Shown here piece by piece: positions 24,559-37,360 of a DNA stretch of 64,000 nucleotides (the first letter of the stretch is position 1; each line of letters begins with the position of its first letter). The translations under genes and the position numbers were made by a program. The notes under the pieces were generated by a model. That model was not told the DNA's origin and did not search any database. It was given only the letters and a program-made list of their open reading frames with translations. The DNA comes from Hibiscus mutabilis (lineage: Eukaryota; Streptophyta; Magnoliopsida; Malvales; Malvaceae), in the NCBI GenBank assembly GCA_019671005.1, contig CM033718.1, forward strand, positions 35,914,508 through 35,978,507. Direction: 5' to 3'.

Positions 24559-24570
24559 GCTCTGATACCA
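24559..24570 (-). other. Primer binding site of element B (canonical tRNA-Met)
   Basis: The minus strand reads TGGTATCAGAGC, eight bases inside the 5' LTR boundary at 24578. It is an exact complement of the plant initiator tRNA-Met 3' end. Confidence 0.93.
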
Positions 24571-24577
24571 ATTAAAA

Positions 24578-27500
24578 TGTAACACCCCTTACTCGGGCTA
24601 GTAGCAACCCAGCTCGGGAGCGTTACTTAACAAGCAAGCAAGGACATGGCAAGCGATACAAGAACAATCAAGCAACTTACTTATCATACAAGCAACATCA
24701 TATTTGATTTCAAATCATCCAAAGCATTCGAACAAAGCTAAGGCAACCAATCATACATTCAAATGGTACTTATAACTAGATCAAATATTAGATAATTTCA
24801 TTTAAGTCATCATATGCGTAACAACAACCATTCATTACATGTTATCTAAGTTCATTACATACTTGATACTAAATACATAACAGGTAGGCCCATCTAGATA
24901 AACACATAGAAGTTTCAAGTGTACCAAAATGCATGATCAAGCTAACTATATACAATCTAGTGCCACCATCCTAGGAGATATACAAAACAAGTATGAAACC
25001 ATACCTAGGAAAAGCTTGAGTGAGTTTCTTCTTGCTCAAGGTAACAGGCTTCAAGATCATGCAACACTCGAATCCTTTATCCTATAGTTGGGAAGAATGA
25101 AAATGAGAGTGATAAGTACAAGAATGTACTTAGTGAGGTAGCACTAAATCTAACCATTTGTTATTTCAAGTTTTATGTGTCATTTAATCACGTATAGACC
25201 TAGCTAAGGATTTCAAGCATTAAGATAATCATAGCTAAGGCTTACAGGTATTAGAGTGATCTTAGCTAGGCTTTCAAACATTAGAATGATCTTAATTAGG
25301 CTTTCAAGCATTATAGTGATCTTAGCTAGGCATATCATACATTCGGCCACAAGATACAAGCAACAAGAATTCATACTTCATGAATCAAGTTCATCATGCT
25401 TGCAAAACAAGAAATCAAGGCATCATGCTTTCAAGTCACGCAACATACAATTCATGGCATTGAAGACAAGTATCATGTATTATTGGATTGTTCTTACAAT
25501 TTTTATTCATTAAATAATCCCCTTGGTACTTAGTTTGTATAGGTAATATAGTCTCCAACCAACTGTCGCCACAAGATGCACTGTAGTGTTGGTCAACCCT
25601 CCTATTGTCGCCAAAGACCACATACGTACCCTCCATATGTCGCCAAATAGCAGCCGTAGCCTTGGACCGTAGTCCACCCTTACACAATGAGCTCTAAACT
25701 CTAAGGCATGCCCTTTCTACCTAGTCCAACTAGCTACCAAGTTTGTTCGATTTACCATTCATTCAAGTGTTTCAAGATCAAGTTCATGTCAAGCAAGTTC
25801 ATTTCATATTAGGCCCTTAGGCCATTGAGCCATAGCTCACATATCAAGTAGTTTCATGTTTCATTTCATCAACATGAGACTATGTCTCAAGCAAGTCTTT
25901 AACAATCAATCACATTGCATCATAGCACATACAAGAATCCATGTTATCAACAAACATGCTTAGTATTCGAAATGATCATGTATACAAGGCTAGGATCTTT
26001 CATGTATTTATTTAGTCATCCTTCCTTTATTAGGTCAAGTTCATGATTAGATTCATTTAACATGTAAAAAATGTAACAAGAATACATTGGTTAGGACCTA
26101 GTCCTAACCCTAGAGGTAACTACACTCACAATACTCCAAGCTTAGCTAGTCTTGGATACACACTCCTTTGTTCTTGGCTTTAGTATGATCCACTCTATAC
26201 TCTTCCACCAAGTTCACTCATGGTTCTATCACATTACAAGTGCAAGCATGTCAAAACAAGATCACATACTCATTAAATCAAGACAATGTCACAAGCATAT
26301 AACATACATAAATTTTGGCAGCATGCTCATATATATTCTCGATTACTCTTAACTACACTTTTCTAGATTCTAGTTCATGTAAAATAAGGCATATTCCAAG
26401 GCCTAAAACTGTTTACAAGATAGTTTACAAAATGCCTCAAAACAGTGTGCATTTGCCTATACAGCTGCTGCCAGGCAGGTTGCACTCTAGTCACTAAATC
26501 ATGCATAACTTTCATTCTGTACGTCGGAATTTCAATTGGTTTACACCGTTGGAAAGATAACAAAATTTTATTTATGACCATATAAGGCTTTGAATTTAGA
26601 TCATTTCCAATTAATACAGTTTTTAACTTAAAGACAGGGCATCTTGCTATACTGGACAGTTTGCACTGTCCCTAGTGTTTCTTTTCTACATTCCAGTATA
26701 CAATCCAGAGTTCAGTTCTATTTTCTCCTACTGAATTCAGACATATTAAGGTGTTGTCCATAAAAATATCAGCCTTAAATTCATTATACACAATTTATAG
26801 TGATTTTTCAAATTCACTGCCTAGAACAGAGCATTCGGGGCTGATTACACTAGGCTGGATTTCTAGCTTCTTAACTCGTTTTAGCAAGGTCCTAACATGG
26901 AAATTCCATTCACGTTCATGTTCATACATGTCTAGGTCATCATAATTCACCTATAAATGTTCTTAAAACAGGGCATAATCATGTTGATCATAATTTGATC
27001 TATTTGATCACATTTGCACATCAAATTCATCAACTTGGCAGTCCATTACCTAATTTAACTAGTTCAATTAGGTGTATTCATTTTCCAGCAAGGTACCTAT
27101 TCAATTCAATCTTCATTTTACCTAGAAACATGATCAAAGCAGGGTTCTATGTTCATTTAGTATGTTTACACAATTTCTCCATCAAAACAGTCCCTAATCA
27201 AGACTGTTTTGAACCATGTTCATATACCTCAAATTTCCAGCAACTATACATATATCCTATATCAAATTGGTTACTAGAAATCAAGATTTCAAGTTTACAA
27301 TGAAGCTAGCATGTTCCTAACATGTATAACATTCATCCAATTTCATCAAGACAACAAGAACATCATCAATTCAAATTTCAACAATCTATAACAAGTTAGA
27401 ATCAAGTATTATACCTTCTCCAAGCTAAATTTGATCAATGGATGAATCAAGAAGCTTGAATTGAAGGTGTTTGCATGCAAATTTCTCTCTCTTTTCTCTC

Positions 27501-27862
27501 TCTAGAATCGGCCAAGAGGATGTATAATAGGAGGAAGATGACATATTCCTTTGTTCATCTAACTCAAGTTGCCGTGAGTCATCCCTTGCTTTGGAACATG
27601 TTCTCTTCATTTGAGAACATGTGTCAAGGCCCTCAAACTTAATCCCTATTGCATGCAAACTCTAATGTTCTGTGTGTTCACATTTCCATCCTTTCATTTA
27701 TGCCTCCTAGTTTTAATTTCAATTCAATTTGGTTCAATTTCACTTATTAGATTTTAAGGATGGCCAATGTTCATTCTTCTTTTAAATTGATTAGCACATG
27801 AATTCAATTAGCCTATAGTTTATATTGTGGTGACATTTCTAGGCCAATTTTAGGGTGTTATA
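24578..27862 (-). repeat. 5' LTR of element B (3.3 kb)
   Basis: Collinear with 16427-19646. Donor-like AAG/GTATAA (GT at 27414-27413), hairpin cassette 25560-25710 (TGGACCGTAGTCCA at 25663-25676; GCAC-type hairpin weakened at 25578-25589), tagctagg repeat 25190-25340, AAGTACA inverted repeat near 25114, and an acceptor position decayed to CTATAG/G (AG at 25083-25082). Confidence 0.94.
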
Positions 27863-27867
27863 ATAAG
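27863..27867. repeat. Target site duplication of element B, right copy
   Basis: ATAAG, followed by aatcgg of element C pol. Confidence 0.93.
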
Positions 27868-28680
27868 AATCGGTGCATGACTCATGGCTTGTTTAAGTTG
27901 ATCGAAGCTTTGTTGTTGATTCGCTGACCAAACAAAGGGCGTGTCTTTATGGGTTAGCTTAGTCAAGCTTGTGGCAATGGATGAGAATCCCTTGACAAAA
28001 AGCCGATAATACCCGGCTAAACCGAGAAAGCTTTTGACTTCACCAACTTTCCTCGGAGGTCTCCAAATCAGGATGGATTGAATTTTGTTCGGGTCTACTT
28101 TAATCCCTTCTATCGAGATGACATGGCCAAGGAACCGAGAAAGCTTGTGAACAATTGACGTTCTCGGAGAGTTTGCAATACAATTCGAAGGTGTTCGGAG
28201 TGTTCTTCCTTATTCTGAGAATACACCAGGATGCCATCGATGAAGACGACCACAAACTTGTCAAGGTAGGGCTTTAATACATGGTTAATGATATCCATGA
28301 AAGCAGCCAAAGAATTCATCAACCTAAATGGCATTACAAGAAATTCAAAGTGACCCTATCGAGTACGAAAGGCTGTCTTGGGTACATCATCTTCTTTGAC
28401 CCTCATTTGATAGTATCCCGATCAAAGTTCGATCTTTGAGAACACCGAAGCATCCTTGAGTTGATCGAAGAGATCTTCTACCCTTGGGAGAGGATACCGA
28501 TTCTTGATAGTAAGCTTGTTCAATTGTTTGTATTCAATACAGAGTCTCGTACTCCCATCTTTCTTCTTCACGAACAAGACTGGAGCACCCCAAGGAGATG
28601 AGCTAGGCCGAATAAAGCCTTTATCTTGTAGCTCTTGGAGTTACTTCTTGAGTTCTTTCAATTCAATAGGTTCCCTTCAA
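27868..28680 (-). pseudogene. Reverse transcriptase of element C (interrupted by B)
   Basis: Reading right to left: KELQ, PSSSPWGAPVLFVKKKDGS, RLCIEYKQLNKLTI, DLFDQLKDASVFSKIEL then stop (the first catalytic Asp is Glu), RTR then stop GHFEFLVMPF, LMNSLAAFMDIINHV, FVVVFIDGILVYSQNKEEH (second catalytic DD now DG), a short in-register repeat HSEHLRIV, then a small deletion and the connection domain up to the B insertion. Two key aspartates are altered, so the enzyme is dead. Confidence 0.9.
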
Positions 28681-29212
28681 TAGGGTGTGATGGACACCGA
28701 AGTTATTCCAGGTTGAACTTCAATCCCAAACTCTACTTCTTTGGTTGGAGGGAGACCAGGGAGTTCCTCGGGAAAAACATCAATGAATTCAGATACAATT
28801 GGCATACTAGTTAATCCAAATTCAAGTTCATCTTGCATAGTCATGGCAGCAAAGATTGAGGTCGATTTTCTAACAATTAGAAGGATTGATTCTTTTCCTA
28901 AACCCTGGAGATAAAGTCTCCTATTTTGGCAATCTATCCAGGCTTCATGTTTTCTTAGCCAATCTAGTCCTAATACTAGATCGAACTCACAAGAAGGCAA
29001 GACATAAAGGTCCATAGGAAAAGGCACATTTCGAATGCTTATAGGGCACTGCTTGCAAAGGAAGTTAATAGGCATATTTCCTCCTATAGGTTTCGAAACT
29101 ACAAGTCTAGTCTTAACAAGTTCGGGTTTTAAGTTTAACTTAGCAATCACGAAAGAACATATAAAAGAGAAGGTAGATCCCGAATCAATCAAAGCATATG
29201 CAGGACTTGAAT
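28677..29212 (-). pseudogene. Aspartic protease of element C
   Basis: An open frame of about 171 codons: MIDSGSTFSFIC (D-S-G kept), NVPFPMDLYVLPSCEFDLVLGLDWLRKHEAWIDC, then VSEFIDVFPEELPGLPPTKEVEFGIEVQPG and SITPY leading into RT. It is better connected to RT than in element B. Confidence 0.9.
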
Positions 29213-30550
29213 TTAAATCAACAGTACCTGCGATAACATCGAGTGCTTCTTCTTCCTCTTTCCCACGAATGTGGTAGATTCAAGCAGGGGCTCGGGATTT
29301 TTGGTGAGTAGGTGCCGAATGTTGGCCTCTACTTTTACTTTGATTCTCAGACTTAGCTTATCTCGGGCCCTTTTTCGATTAGATTGAGCTGAACTAGCAT
29401 TTGCAGGAGTTCGAGTTGGAACCTTGTTAGGATTATGAGGACAATCCCGGATATAATGATTAGAGGCTCCACATAAGAAACACAAATTCTGTTGAGTTCT
29501 GCATTGCCCGGTGTGGTGCTTCTGACAGAACTTGCAAGTAGGATATTGAGCAGCTTTACCAGAATTCCCCATACTATCAACATAGATGATTGGGGTTGAA
29601 GGCTTGGTTATCAATTGAGGTTTTGGTATGTAATTGCTCTTCTAAACATGAGTGTAATTCGAAGAGTGATCTTTGGAGTGTTTAGATTTCTTTGACTGCC
29701 ATTGAGGCTTGTCATCTTTTTCGGGTCATTTTTCCTTCCAGGAGTTACCTCTCTTGCGTTTCTCATAGGCCTTCACCTTTTCCTTGGTTGCAATAGCCCG
29801 GTTCACTAAATTTTCGATGTCAGTGATTCCCAGGGCAGTGAATATAGGACTCAGTAAATCATTCAATCCATCAACGAACATTCGACATTTATCAACTTCG
29901 GTCTTGATGTATTCCGACCTATATGTGCAATACTTGCAGAAATCACTCACGTATTGTTCAATGGGTCGGCCACCTTTCTTGAGTTACAATAAATTTTTCT
30001 GACGCTCGGCCAAGTACTATTCACTGATGTATTTCTTCCTGAATTCCTCGAGGAAGAATTTCCAAGATATGGCTTCAGCAGGAGTAGCCAGGGTAGTGGT
30101 TTCCCACCAGCTTAAAGCTTCATCTACCAATAGGGCTATGGCACATTCGAGCTTATGCTTATCAGGACAAGGTAGTTGCTTGGTTAAGATTCGACTAGTG
30201 ACCTTTAACCAGTACTCAGCTACTTCAGGATTAGCTTCATCAGTGCTAGTGGAAGTATAGGCCCGATGTTGAGCCAGCTTGTCAATCAGGGCTTTATTTG
30301 GCACAGCAACAGGAAGAGCAATAGGATGATCTTGCTTCAAAGCAGTTACAAGATGATTGAACATCTCCTTCATACTCAGGAGACATTCTTGCTACACAGG
30401 ATTTATAGCAAGAGCTTCCTATTGAGCAGCAGCTTGGGCTCGGGGTTGAGTTTGTTATTGTAGAGGATTCTATTCCATCCTCACGTTGTCTCCTTCATTC
30501 GAGGAGCCTTCAAGACTTTCATTATCGTGGCCAAGTCTTGTTTCAGACAT
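29213..30550 (-). pseudogene. gag of element C
   Basis: The start ATG is at 30550-30548 (MSETRLGHDNE), with several stops in the N-terminal 50 residues. Capsid blocks at 30017-30373 (DKLAQHRAYTS, AEYWLKVTSRILTKQL, LECAIALLVDEALSWWETTT, FLEEFRKKYISE) and 29726-29950 (SDFCKYC, CRMFVDGLNDLLSP, LGITDIENLVNRAIAT). The open frame 29213-29614 has two zinc knuckles, CKFCQKHHTGQC and CFLCGASNHYIRDC, then a basic tail. Confidence 0.9.
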
Positions 30551-30686
30551 TCTATGTTCAAATAGAACAATTAAGGTTTTGGTTTAGTAAGCAAAGACAC
30601 AATCTATACAATACAAGTCTCATAGGTGGCACAAGTATCCTATATGAAGCAAGAGAGCCTGGTTTAGTCCTAGAACCGACTAAAAA

Positions 30687-30699
30687 GCTCTGATTACCA
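30687..30699 (-). other. Primer binding site of element C (tRNA-Met type, +A variant)
   Basis: The minus strand reads TGGTAATCAGAGC, six bases inside the 5' LTR end at 30706. It has the same extra A as element A. Confidence 0.9.
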
Positions 30700-30705
30700 A
30701 TTAAA

Positions 30706-30898
30706 TGTAACACCCCTACCCCGGGCTAGTAGCAACCCGGCTCGGGAGCATTACATAAGCAAACAAGGACAATGAACAAGACAATACAAGAACAAGCAAG
30801 CAACCAATCATACTTACTTATCATACAAGCAACTCATATTTGATTTCACATTATCAAAGGCATTCAAAACAAGGCATATAGTTGTTTCCTTTTATACC
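30706..30898 (-). repeat. Stub of the 5' LTR of element C
   Basis: 193 bp matching 14604-14803 (TGTAACACCCCTACCCCGGG start). It stops inside tttatacct and is joined to the zinc-knuckle DNA of element D. Confidence 0.9.
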
Positions 30899-31725
30899 TA
30901 CAAGCATAGCATAGATTTGATTGAGATAGGCATTGGCCAAAATGGAGGTTTTGGTAAAATTTGCAAGTAGGGACTTTCCCATAATTTCTCGTGCTATTTA
31001 CAAAGATAACTGGGGCTGAAGGCCTATTCACCGATTGAGGTCTTGGCATATAATTGCTTCTCGAAGCAGGAGTATAGGTAGAGGAGCTTTCTTTTTGATA
31101 TCTAGCTTTCTTGGATTGCCAATGGGACTTGTCATCACGTTTTTGCTTCTTATCACTCCTGTTACCACCCTTTCTTCTTTTCGAAGCTTTCATTTTTACC
31201 TCGGTTGCAATGGCTCAATTGACCAGAGTTTAGAAGTCTGTAATCCCTAGAGCTGTGAACAACGAACTTAGCTCATCGTTTAAACCATCGATAAACATCC
31301 GGCACTTATCTTTTTCAGTCTTGATATATTCCGAGTTGTACTTGCAGTATTTGCAAAAATCAACAACATATTGTTCAATGGGCCTGTTAACTTGCTTGAC
31401 GTACAAGAAACGTCTCCTACGCTCAGCTAGATATTACTCGCTGATGTATTTCTTTTTGAATTCTTCAACGAAGAATTCCCAGGTAACCGAGTCAGCGGGA
31501 GCAGTCAGGGTAGTGGTTTCCCACCAACTAAAGGCTTCATCAGCTAAGAGTGCTATGGCACATTCAAGTCTGTGCTCATCCGAGCATTGCAATTGTTTAG
31601 TCAGGATTTGAGTTGTACGCTCTAGCCAGTATTCTGCATCTCCAGGTTTCTCTTCATTAGCACCGGCAAAAGTATATGCTCAGTGTTGGGTAAGTTTATT
31701 AAGTGTAGAGATCAATTGATCCAAT
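30899..31725 (-). pseudogene. gag fragment of element D
   Basis: Blocks from right to left: NKLTQH then stop AYTFAGANEE, AEYWLERTTQILTKQL, LECAIALLADEAFSWWETTTLTAPADSVTWEFF, KKKYISE then stop YLAERRRRFLYVKQ, IEQYVVDFCKYCKYNSEYIKTEKDKCRMFIDGLNDEL, then a lysine/arginine-rich segment (31100-31193). Of the zinc knuckles only CKFYQNLHFGQC (second Cys replaced by Tyr) and the first LCYAC of the next finger remain. The following codons belong to the C LTR. Confidence 0.87.
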
Positions 31726-34700
31726 TTGTTTAGGGCATTCTTCCTTATGCCTTATCTTTCAAGTAATGAGCAATTCAAGATAGCATATACATCATCTTAT
31801 TCATGTAACTTTCATTACAATACAAGTTCATTAGCAAGTGTCGAGTTTGCTCATCCTTCATTCATGTTCACAAGTCTTTATTTCAAGTTCATTTGTTTTT
31901 GTTTTGCCTTGGTAGATAGTAGGACTAGGTAGTCGAGTCACAAGACGGTACACAAAGTACCTAACAAGATGATACACAAAGTATCTAAAAAGAAGGTTCC
32001 CGAAAACACCACACAAGAGGGTACACAAAGTACCTAACAAGATGATACTCAAGTTATCTAGCAAGAAGGTGCCCAAAACACCAAACAAGATGGTACAATA
32101 AGTACCTAACAAGATGAGCTCTAGACTCTAAGGTATTCCATTCTACCTAAGGCCAACTAGCAACCAAACACTTGTTGAGTCTTTTATTTTCAAGCAATCA
32201 CACATCAAGTGATTAAGCAATAAGAATAGCAAGGTCAAGATCATTTTACAAGCTTTCATATATTTCCATTATGTACACACTCAAGCAATATCAAGCAACC
32301 AACAATTTCAAGAGCATATTGAATTGTCAAGTCTTTAATCAGTTCATTCTTCCCTTAATGTAATATTACCAATTACAATTTAAGTTCATTTAATGTTATC
32401 AATCATCAAGAAAATATTTAGACATGCAACTTTGGTTAGAACACTAGTTCCAACCCCAAAAAAGTCTACACTCACAAAACTCCAAGCTTAAGCTATCGAT
32501 CTTTGATGAAAATCCCCTTTGCTTTTCGCTTGACTTGATCAATCCCATTTTCTTCAACCAAGTCCTGTACTCCTTGTTCTAACCAGCCAATCATACAAAC
32601 ATATAAAGATCATGTTAGCACACAATTCATCAAGCCAATTCATTCAATTCACGACAAGATTACAAGCATATAACATACACATTTTAGGCAGCATGCTCTT
32701 GTACAATTTCCTTTTTACTCAACAACACTTTTCCACATTCTAGTTCATGCATAACAAGACATATTTCAAGGCCTAAAACTGTTTTCAAAATAGTTTGTAA
32801 AATGTCACAAAATAGTGTGCATTTGTCTATGCAGCTGCTGCCTGGCAACTTCCACTCTAGTCATAAAACAATGTCCATTTTGTATGTGAATTTCAATTGG
32901 TTTACATTGTTGGAAAGCTAAAAAATTTGTCTTTAAGACCATAATATACTTGCATTTTATTTCTTAGCCAATTAATATAGTTTATTGCTCAAAGATAGAG
33001 CATTTACACTGCCTAGACAGTTTTCACTGTCCAGCAATTTCTATTTACAGTTTCTAGCATAGGACCCAGTTTTCAGTTCTGTTTTCACCGAATGAAATTA
33101 GACATACTAAGGATCATGTAATTAAAATTTCATCCCTGAGTTTGACCTATACAAATTTTGTTGAATTTTCAAAGTTACTGTCCAGAACAGAGCAATTCTA
33201 GGCAGATTGCACCTATTCACATTTTAATTCCTTAAATTCATTTTAACCAATGTTTTGGCCCTATAATTCATTTCATATGCAATCCTAAATATTTTTAGTC
33301 AATTTTAATTCATTTTTCAAGGTGACCAAAATAGAGTAAGTTGGTTAAATTGCTTAATTTTGCATGTTTACACAATATGTTCTTACTAAAACAGTTTCTA
33401 TGTTATAAGACTATGTTCATACTTTTATATTTCATTTCCAGCATTGGTTACTAACAATTCAGCTTGTTTAACACCTTAATTACAAGACTAGCCTTGGTTA
33501 CTAAGCCGGTTAGGGGGTGTTTCACTCACTGATTTGAAGACTAGCATCGATCCTTGGTCACAATGTCACTTGATCCATCTTATCTCTATTGTCATCCACT
33601 TGGTCTTGCTCCAAAGAAGAGAATAAATACATATTAATTTTCATTGTGTATTGAACTTAACGATTCAACTCATTCAAACATTCACACAATTAATAAACAT
33701 ACACTTGATCCACCAAAGTACCTATTTTTGACTATATCATACTATATCAACCAATACAACTTTAATCTCATATTTACATGTTATTTTGACTCAAGAAAAC
33801 AATCCAATTTCTACCTATTAAACTTCCCATATTTAAGCTTGTAAAACAGCCCCCAATTAATGCAAAACAGTCCTTATATACATTGCAAAACAGCCCCTTC
33901 AATTTGCTTCACAAAATAGTCCGGTACAGTCACAAAACAATCCCTAAAATCTATGTTTTGTAGAACAGTCCCTATGCAATTTATTTCAAAGAAATCCCCT
34001 GTTTTAAATCACCAAATCAGCCCTTATTTTATTTGTAAAACAGCCCTTGTCTATTTCCAAAGCAGTCTCCTATTTTAGATTAAAATTCTGGTCATTTTTC
34101 TTTTATCAAGACAGTTCATAACAATCCTTAAAATTCACAAAACAGTCCCAAAAACATACCAATTCATTACATATTCTATTTAAGCAACTTAGCCCTCCTT
34201 TGACCTTTAAAACCGTCCTTAATTGAACCATACAAGCTCATATTAATTAAAATTTATTAACACCAAACAAGGAGACCAAAATCCGACAATTTAAGTATTA
34301 TACTCGACTATATCATGATCCAATTCAATAATCAATTTCCAAATACCAATTCTAAGATTTAATAGCAATCAATTAACATCCTAATCATATTTCAACAGAA
34401 TCCGCAAGTTAATTCATCTAACACATCATTCGAGCAAAACCTATAATCTTCTTAACATGGTTGATCTTCAAACAAACTAGTAACACATGATTCAAGCACA
34501 AATCAAAATCAATTCTTACACTACAATTCGATTAAAATGAGAGGAAGAGTAATTCACCTTCTTCCTTAATATATCCAATTCAATCTTCAAGAATTAAGCT
34601 AGATTGAAGCTCCAACTTCAAGCTTCCATGGCTATTATTCAAGCTCTCTCTCTCTCATTTGAGATGGTTCGGCCCTTTGAGGTTGAAGGAGAAGAGTTTG

Positions 34701-34969
34701 GTTAATTCTCCATTTGACCGTACACCACAAGCATGGCCTCACTAAATCCTAACATGTGTACAAGCTCTTGATCTCTCCAAGCTTTTACATGAAATCCTTT
34801 AAATAATCAACATCTTCGGTTTAGTCCCTTTTAAATTGGCCATTAACATTTTCTTTGTTTCAGGAATAGCCCTAAATTACTTAATTAATCCATCAATTGA
34901 CACATTAGAGTAATCAATTTAACAATCAAATTGGTAACATACTTCTAAGCCGTATTTTGGAATATTACA
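31726..34969 (-). repeat. 5' LTR of element D, internal end deleted
   Basis: Sense order from 34969: TGTAATATTCC-type start, ctctctct tract (34650), donor-like AAG/GTGAAT (GT at 34557-34556), about 15 aaacagtccc-type motifs (33845-34150), GACAGT-TTTC-ACTGTC (33018-33033), the hairpin array and GAGCTC. The acceptor region and the LTR end next to gag are missing. Confidence 0.82.
31947..32106 (-). other. 24-bp tandem hairpin array in LTR D
   Basis: Seven hairpins start at 31947, 31971, 31995, 32020, 32044, 32068 and 32092, separated by aacaagat-type linkers. Stems: GGTAC/GTACC, GATAC/GTATC, GGT/ACC, GGTAC/GTACC, GATA/TATC, GGTG/CACC, GGTAC/GTACC, with loops such as ACAAA. They form a three-unit higher-order repeat of 72-73 bp. 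The array ends at GAGCTCTAGACTCTAAGG, the same flank as the cassettes in other LTRs. Confidence 0.82.
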
Positions 34970-35827
34970 TACCCGTCAATATCTAAAATCATTAGAGAGG
35001 ATGACAAACCATTGTTTGGTGATATTTAAGCTTACAAGTTGTATCTATTAATTTCAAGTCTTATTATTCAAATTCTTTATTATACATGACAAATCACATC
35101 TGATCATTTAACCATAGCATCAAGCACTCAAATTGCAATTCTAACTTTGCTTAATTAATAAATCGATCATTCGATTTTCATTTCATACATAGCTTTGTGA
35201 TCTAACAATAGTTGAGATGTAAAATCCCGTTTTCAATAGAACGATAACTACCTATGTCATATGAACCAAAATCATTCCAAAGCATATGTCAAACATGATC
35301 AGATATATGCGACTTTCACTTACAATACCAAATATTTATATTTGACTCATTACCAATTGTTTATCTTAACCATTAAGCTAGTGATTACTACATTAATGAT
35401 ATTTAGGGTTTAACTCATGATAATACAAGTATGTATACAAACATGCAACACACACATGGCATCAAGGTATTCTACCAACCTAATTCCTATAGATTTTTAA
35501 GCAACTATAATATCCCTACCATCTATTCAAATCATATAACAGAAGCAATCACAAATAGTTAATGGCCCGAATACAATGCTTGGAATAATTACAAAAAAAA
35601 TAACTTATACCCTCATGTGTGTAACCAAAAATGGAATCCAAATGCACTACGCTAACTCATAAACTATGTGCCACCATGTAGGAGTTCTAAAGTTATTAAT
35701 TTGAGTCACACTTAGATCTGTGTACTCACATCCAAGCTCAGAAGAAATCTGAAAGCAAGAATATCCTGAAATGTGATGGAGTAAAAAAAAGTAAGCAATT
35801 ACTTGGTGAGGTAGCTTAGAGACCAAA
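34970..35827 (-). repeat. LTR fragment H, first part (minus orientation)
   Basis: Diverged but collinear with 60790-61480 of insertion T (accattg...gatatttaa...; tatgtgccaccat at 35665-35677; gtgaggtag). It has an acceptor-like TTTCAG/G (AG at 35767-35766). It ends with CCAAA (35823-35827), the TSD of element F, and resumes at 55952. Confidence 0.75.
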
Positions 35828-37360
35828 TGTAACACCGTAAATTGTCACCTTAAAGATTGACCCTTAATATATGATATTGAATCAAGTAAATAGTTAAAAT
35901 ATGTGACTTCATGGATGACCGAATTAAAAAGATTTAACACTAGAGTACTAATTTGAAGTGACTAGCTTGAGCAAATAGTAAATGTTGAACATTGCATGCT
36001 AAACTTATTAAACAAAAAAACCTTTACATGTGGAATGATGTTATGCATCACACGTTGAATTAGTCATCCATAATGGAATTTGCCTACAAACATCTCCATG
36101 ATTCTATCCCCTTCACCGAACAACACATTGAGAGAGAAAGAAAAACTCATAGGAATTCTTGTAGAGAATCGATTAGCTCAAGCTTTGCATTAGAAGAAAT
36201 TTTTTGCTTGTGTGATCTTGTTAATTACCAAACAAGGTAAAGTTAATTCTTGATTCTTGTCACTTGAAATTCTAGTTGCTCGATTGACTATTGAATTAGT
36301 TCAAATGAATTGAGTCAAGGAGAATGGTTAGTTGAACAAGAGTCTAACTATATTTGATCAGCTAGAAGGAGTTTGAATCACATGGAATAGTTGCTATTCA
36401 TACATAGGTATGCATTGTTGATTTATTGCATCAAATGGATTGTTGTTTGGTCACTTGTTAGATTGGACTGGTGATTAGAATGCTTCGAACTGTTTTAGGG
36501 GCAAGATTATACTAAATTAGATACGCTAATTGAACTCGGGAATATGATTCATGGAGGGTTGGCATGCCTCATTATACAAAAATGAGGAATTGATATTGTT
36601 GAAAAGCTGAATTAGGATGATAGACTAAATGTTGAAGATTGTTTTGAACCCAGTTAAGGCAGTTTCGAAACTGCCTTGTTTCGTTTCAGAGTTATAAATT
36701 CATAGAATGAAAGTTGGCATATGGTCCTATACTAGACTTCTAAGAGGAAACTAGTATGGAAAAGGATTAAATTCCATTTGGGCATAGACCTATTTTAAAA
36801 TGAAACAGATTTGAAGTTAGATTAAGGACTGCCTTGAACAATGTTAAAGTAATCGATGACAAATGTAGTTGTAAAATTATATGATAGTTGGATAAACTAG
36901 GTATTATCATTAGAATAGTTCGAGATCATGCTAGATGAAACTGTAAATATAAATTGATTAAATGAGGTTTTCTAATACTTGGATCAATTGTTGCTATAAT
37001 TAGACCCCAAGAGGAATGAACAAGATGATGAGAGGCTTAAAGGAGTGGTGATTCAAGATCAGAATTAACTCGGTGTACATGTGAGTATATTTATCTTAAA
37101 TAAACATGGATTTGTTGATTGTGATAAGACTACTTGGTTGTATGGCGAGGCTTAAATGGCCTATAAATTGCTTAGAATTGTTATTGTTGGTAAGATGATT
37201 GTGGCCAAGGTAAGTGGAATGATTACTTGTGCCTTTCTTTTAGTTGAATCATGAATTGGTTCATTGAAATGTTTAATGAAAAATCTATTGTAAATGGCTA
37301 TGTACTCGATTAGTTATGAAGAATAGGGATTGAATGACTAAATAGTTCACACGTATGCTT

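Larger units (their letters stand above)
16427..27862 (-). mobile_element. Element B: full-length degenerate Ty3/gypsy chromovirus, minus strand
   Basis: An 11.4-kb element with both LTRs, tRNA-Met primer site (24559-24570), gag, protease, RT, RNase H, integrase, chromodomain and polypurine tract, flanked by the 5-bp TSD ATAAG. Termini are TGTAACA and TGTTACA/TGTTATA. The two LTRs look very similar throughout (for example the cassette and tagctagg repeat), so this is one of the younger insertions of the stack. All ORFs carry stops, so it is non-autonomous. Confidence 0.95.
14604..30898 (-). mobile_element. Element C: broken Ty3/gypsy element, minus strand, split by element B
   Basis: C occupies 14604-16426 and 27863-30898. 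The left part is a truncated 3' LTR joined to integrase DNA; after B, pol, gag, primer site and the first 193 bp of the 5' LTR follow. The left flank AAAAC (14599-14603) would be one TSD copy. The other is missing because C breaks off at about 30898 against element D. Host sequence on either side of B reads continuously (ggataag, then aatcgg). Confidence 0.9.
30899..34969 (-). mobile_element. Element D: gag and 5' LTR remnant of another Ty3/gypsy element
   Basis: Minus-strand gag (30899-31725) is followed, where the leader and primer site should be, directly by LTR DNA that ends TATTACA at 34963-34969. The 3' half of the element is absent at the joint with C. Both internal joints therefore look like deletions. 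Confidence 0.82.

Noticed and set aside
29353..29583. A 76-codon minus-strand ORF overlapping gag of C.
   Set aside because: Out-of-frame shadow of the zinc-knuckle frame 29213-29614.
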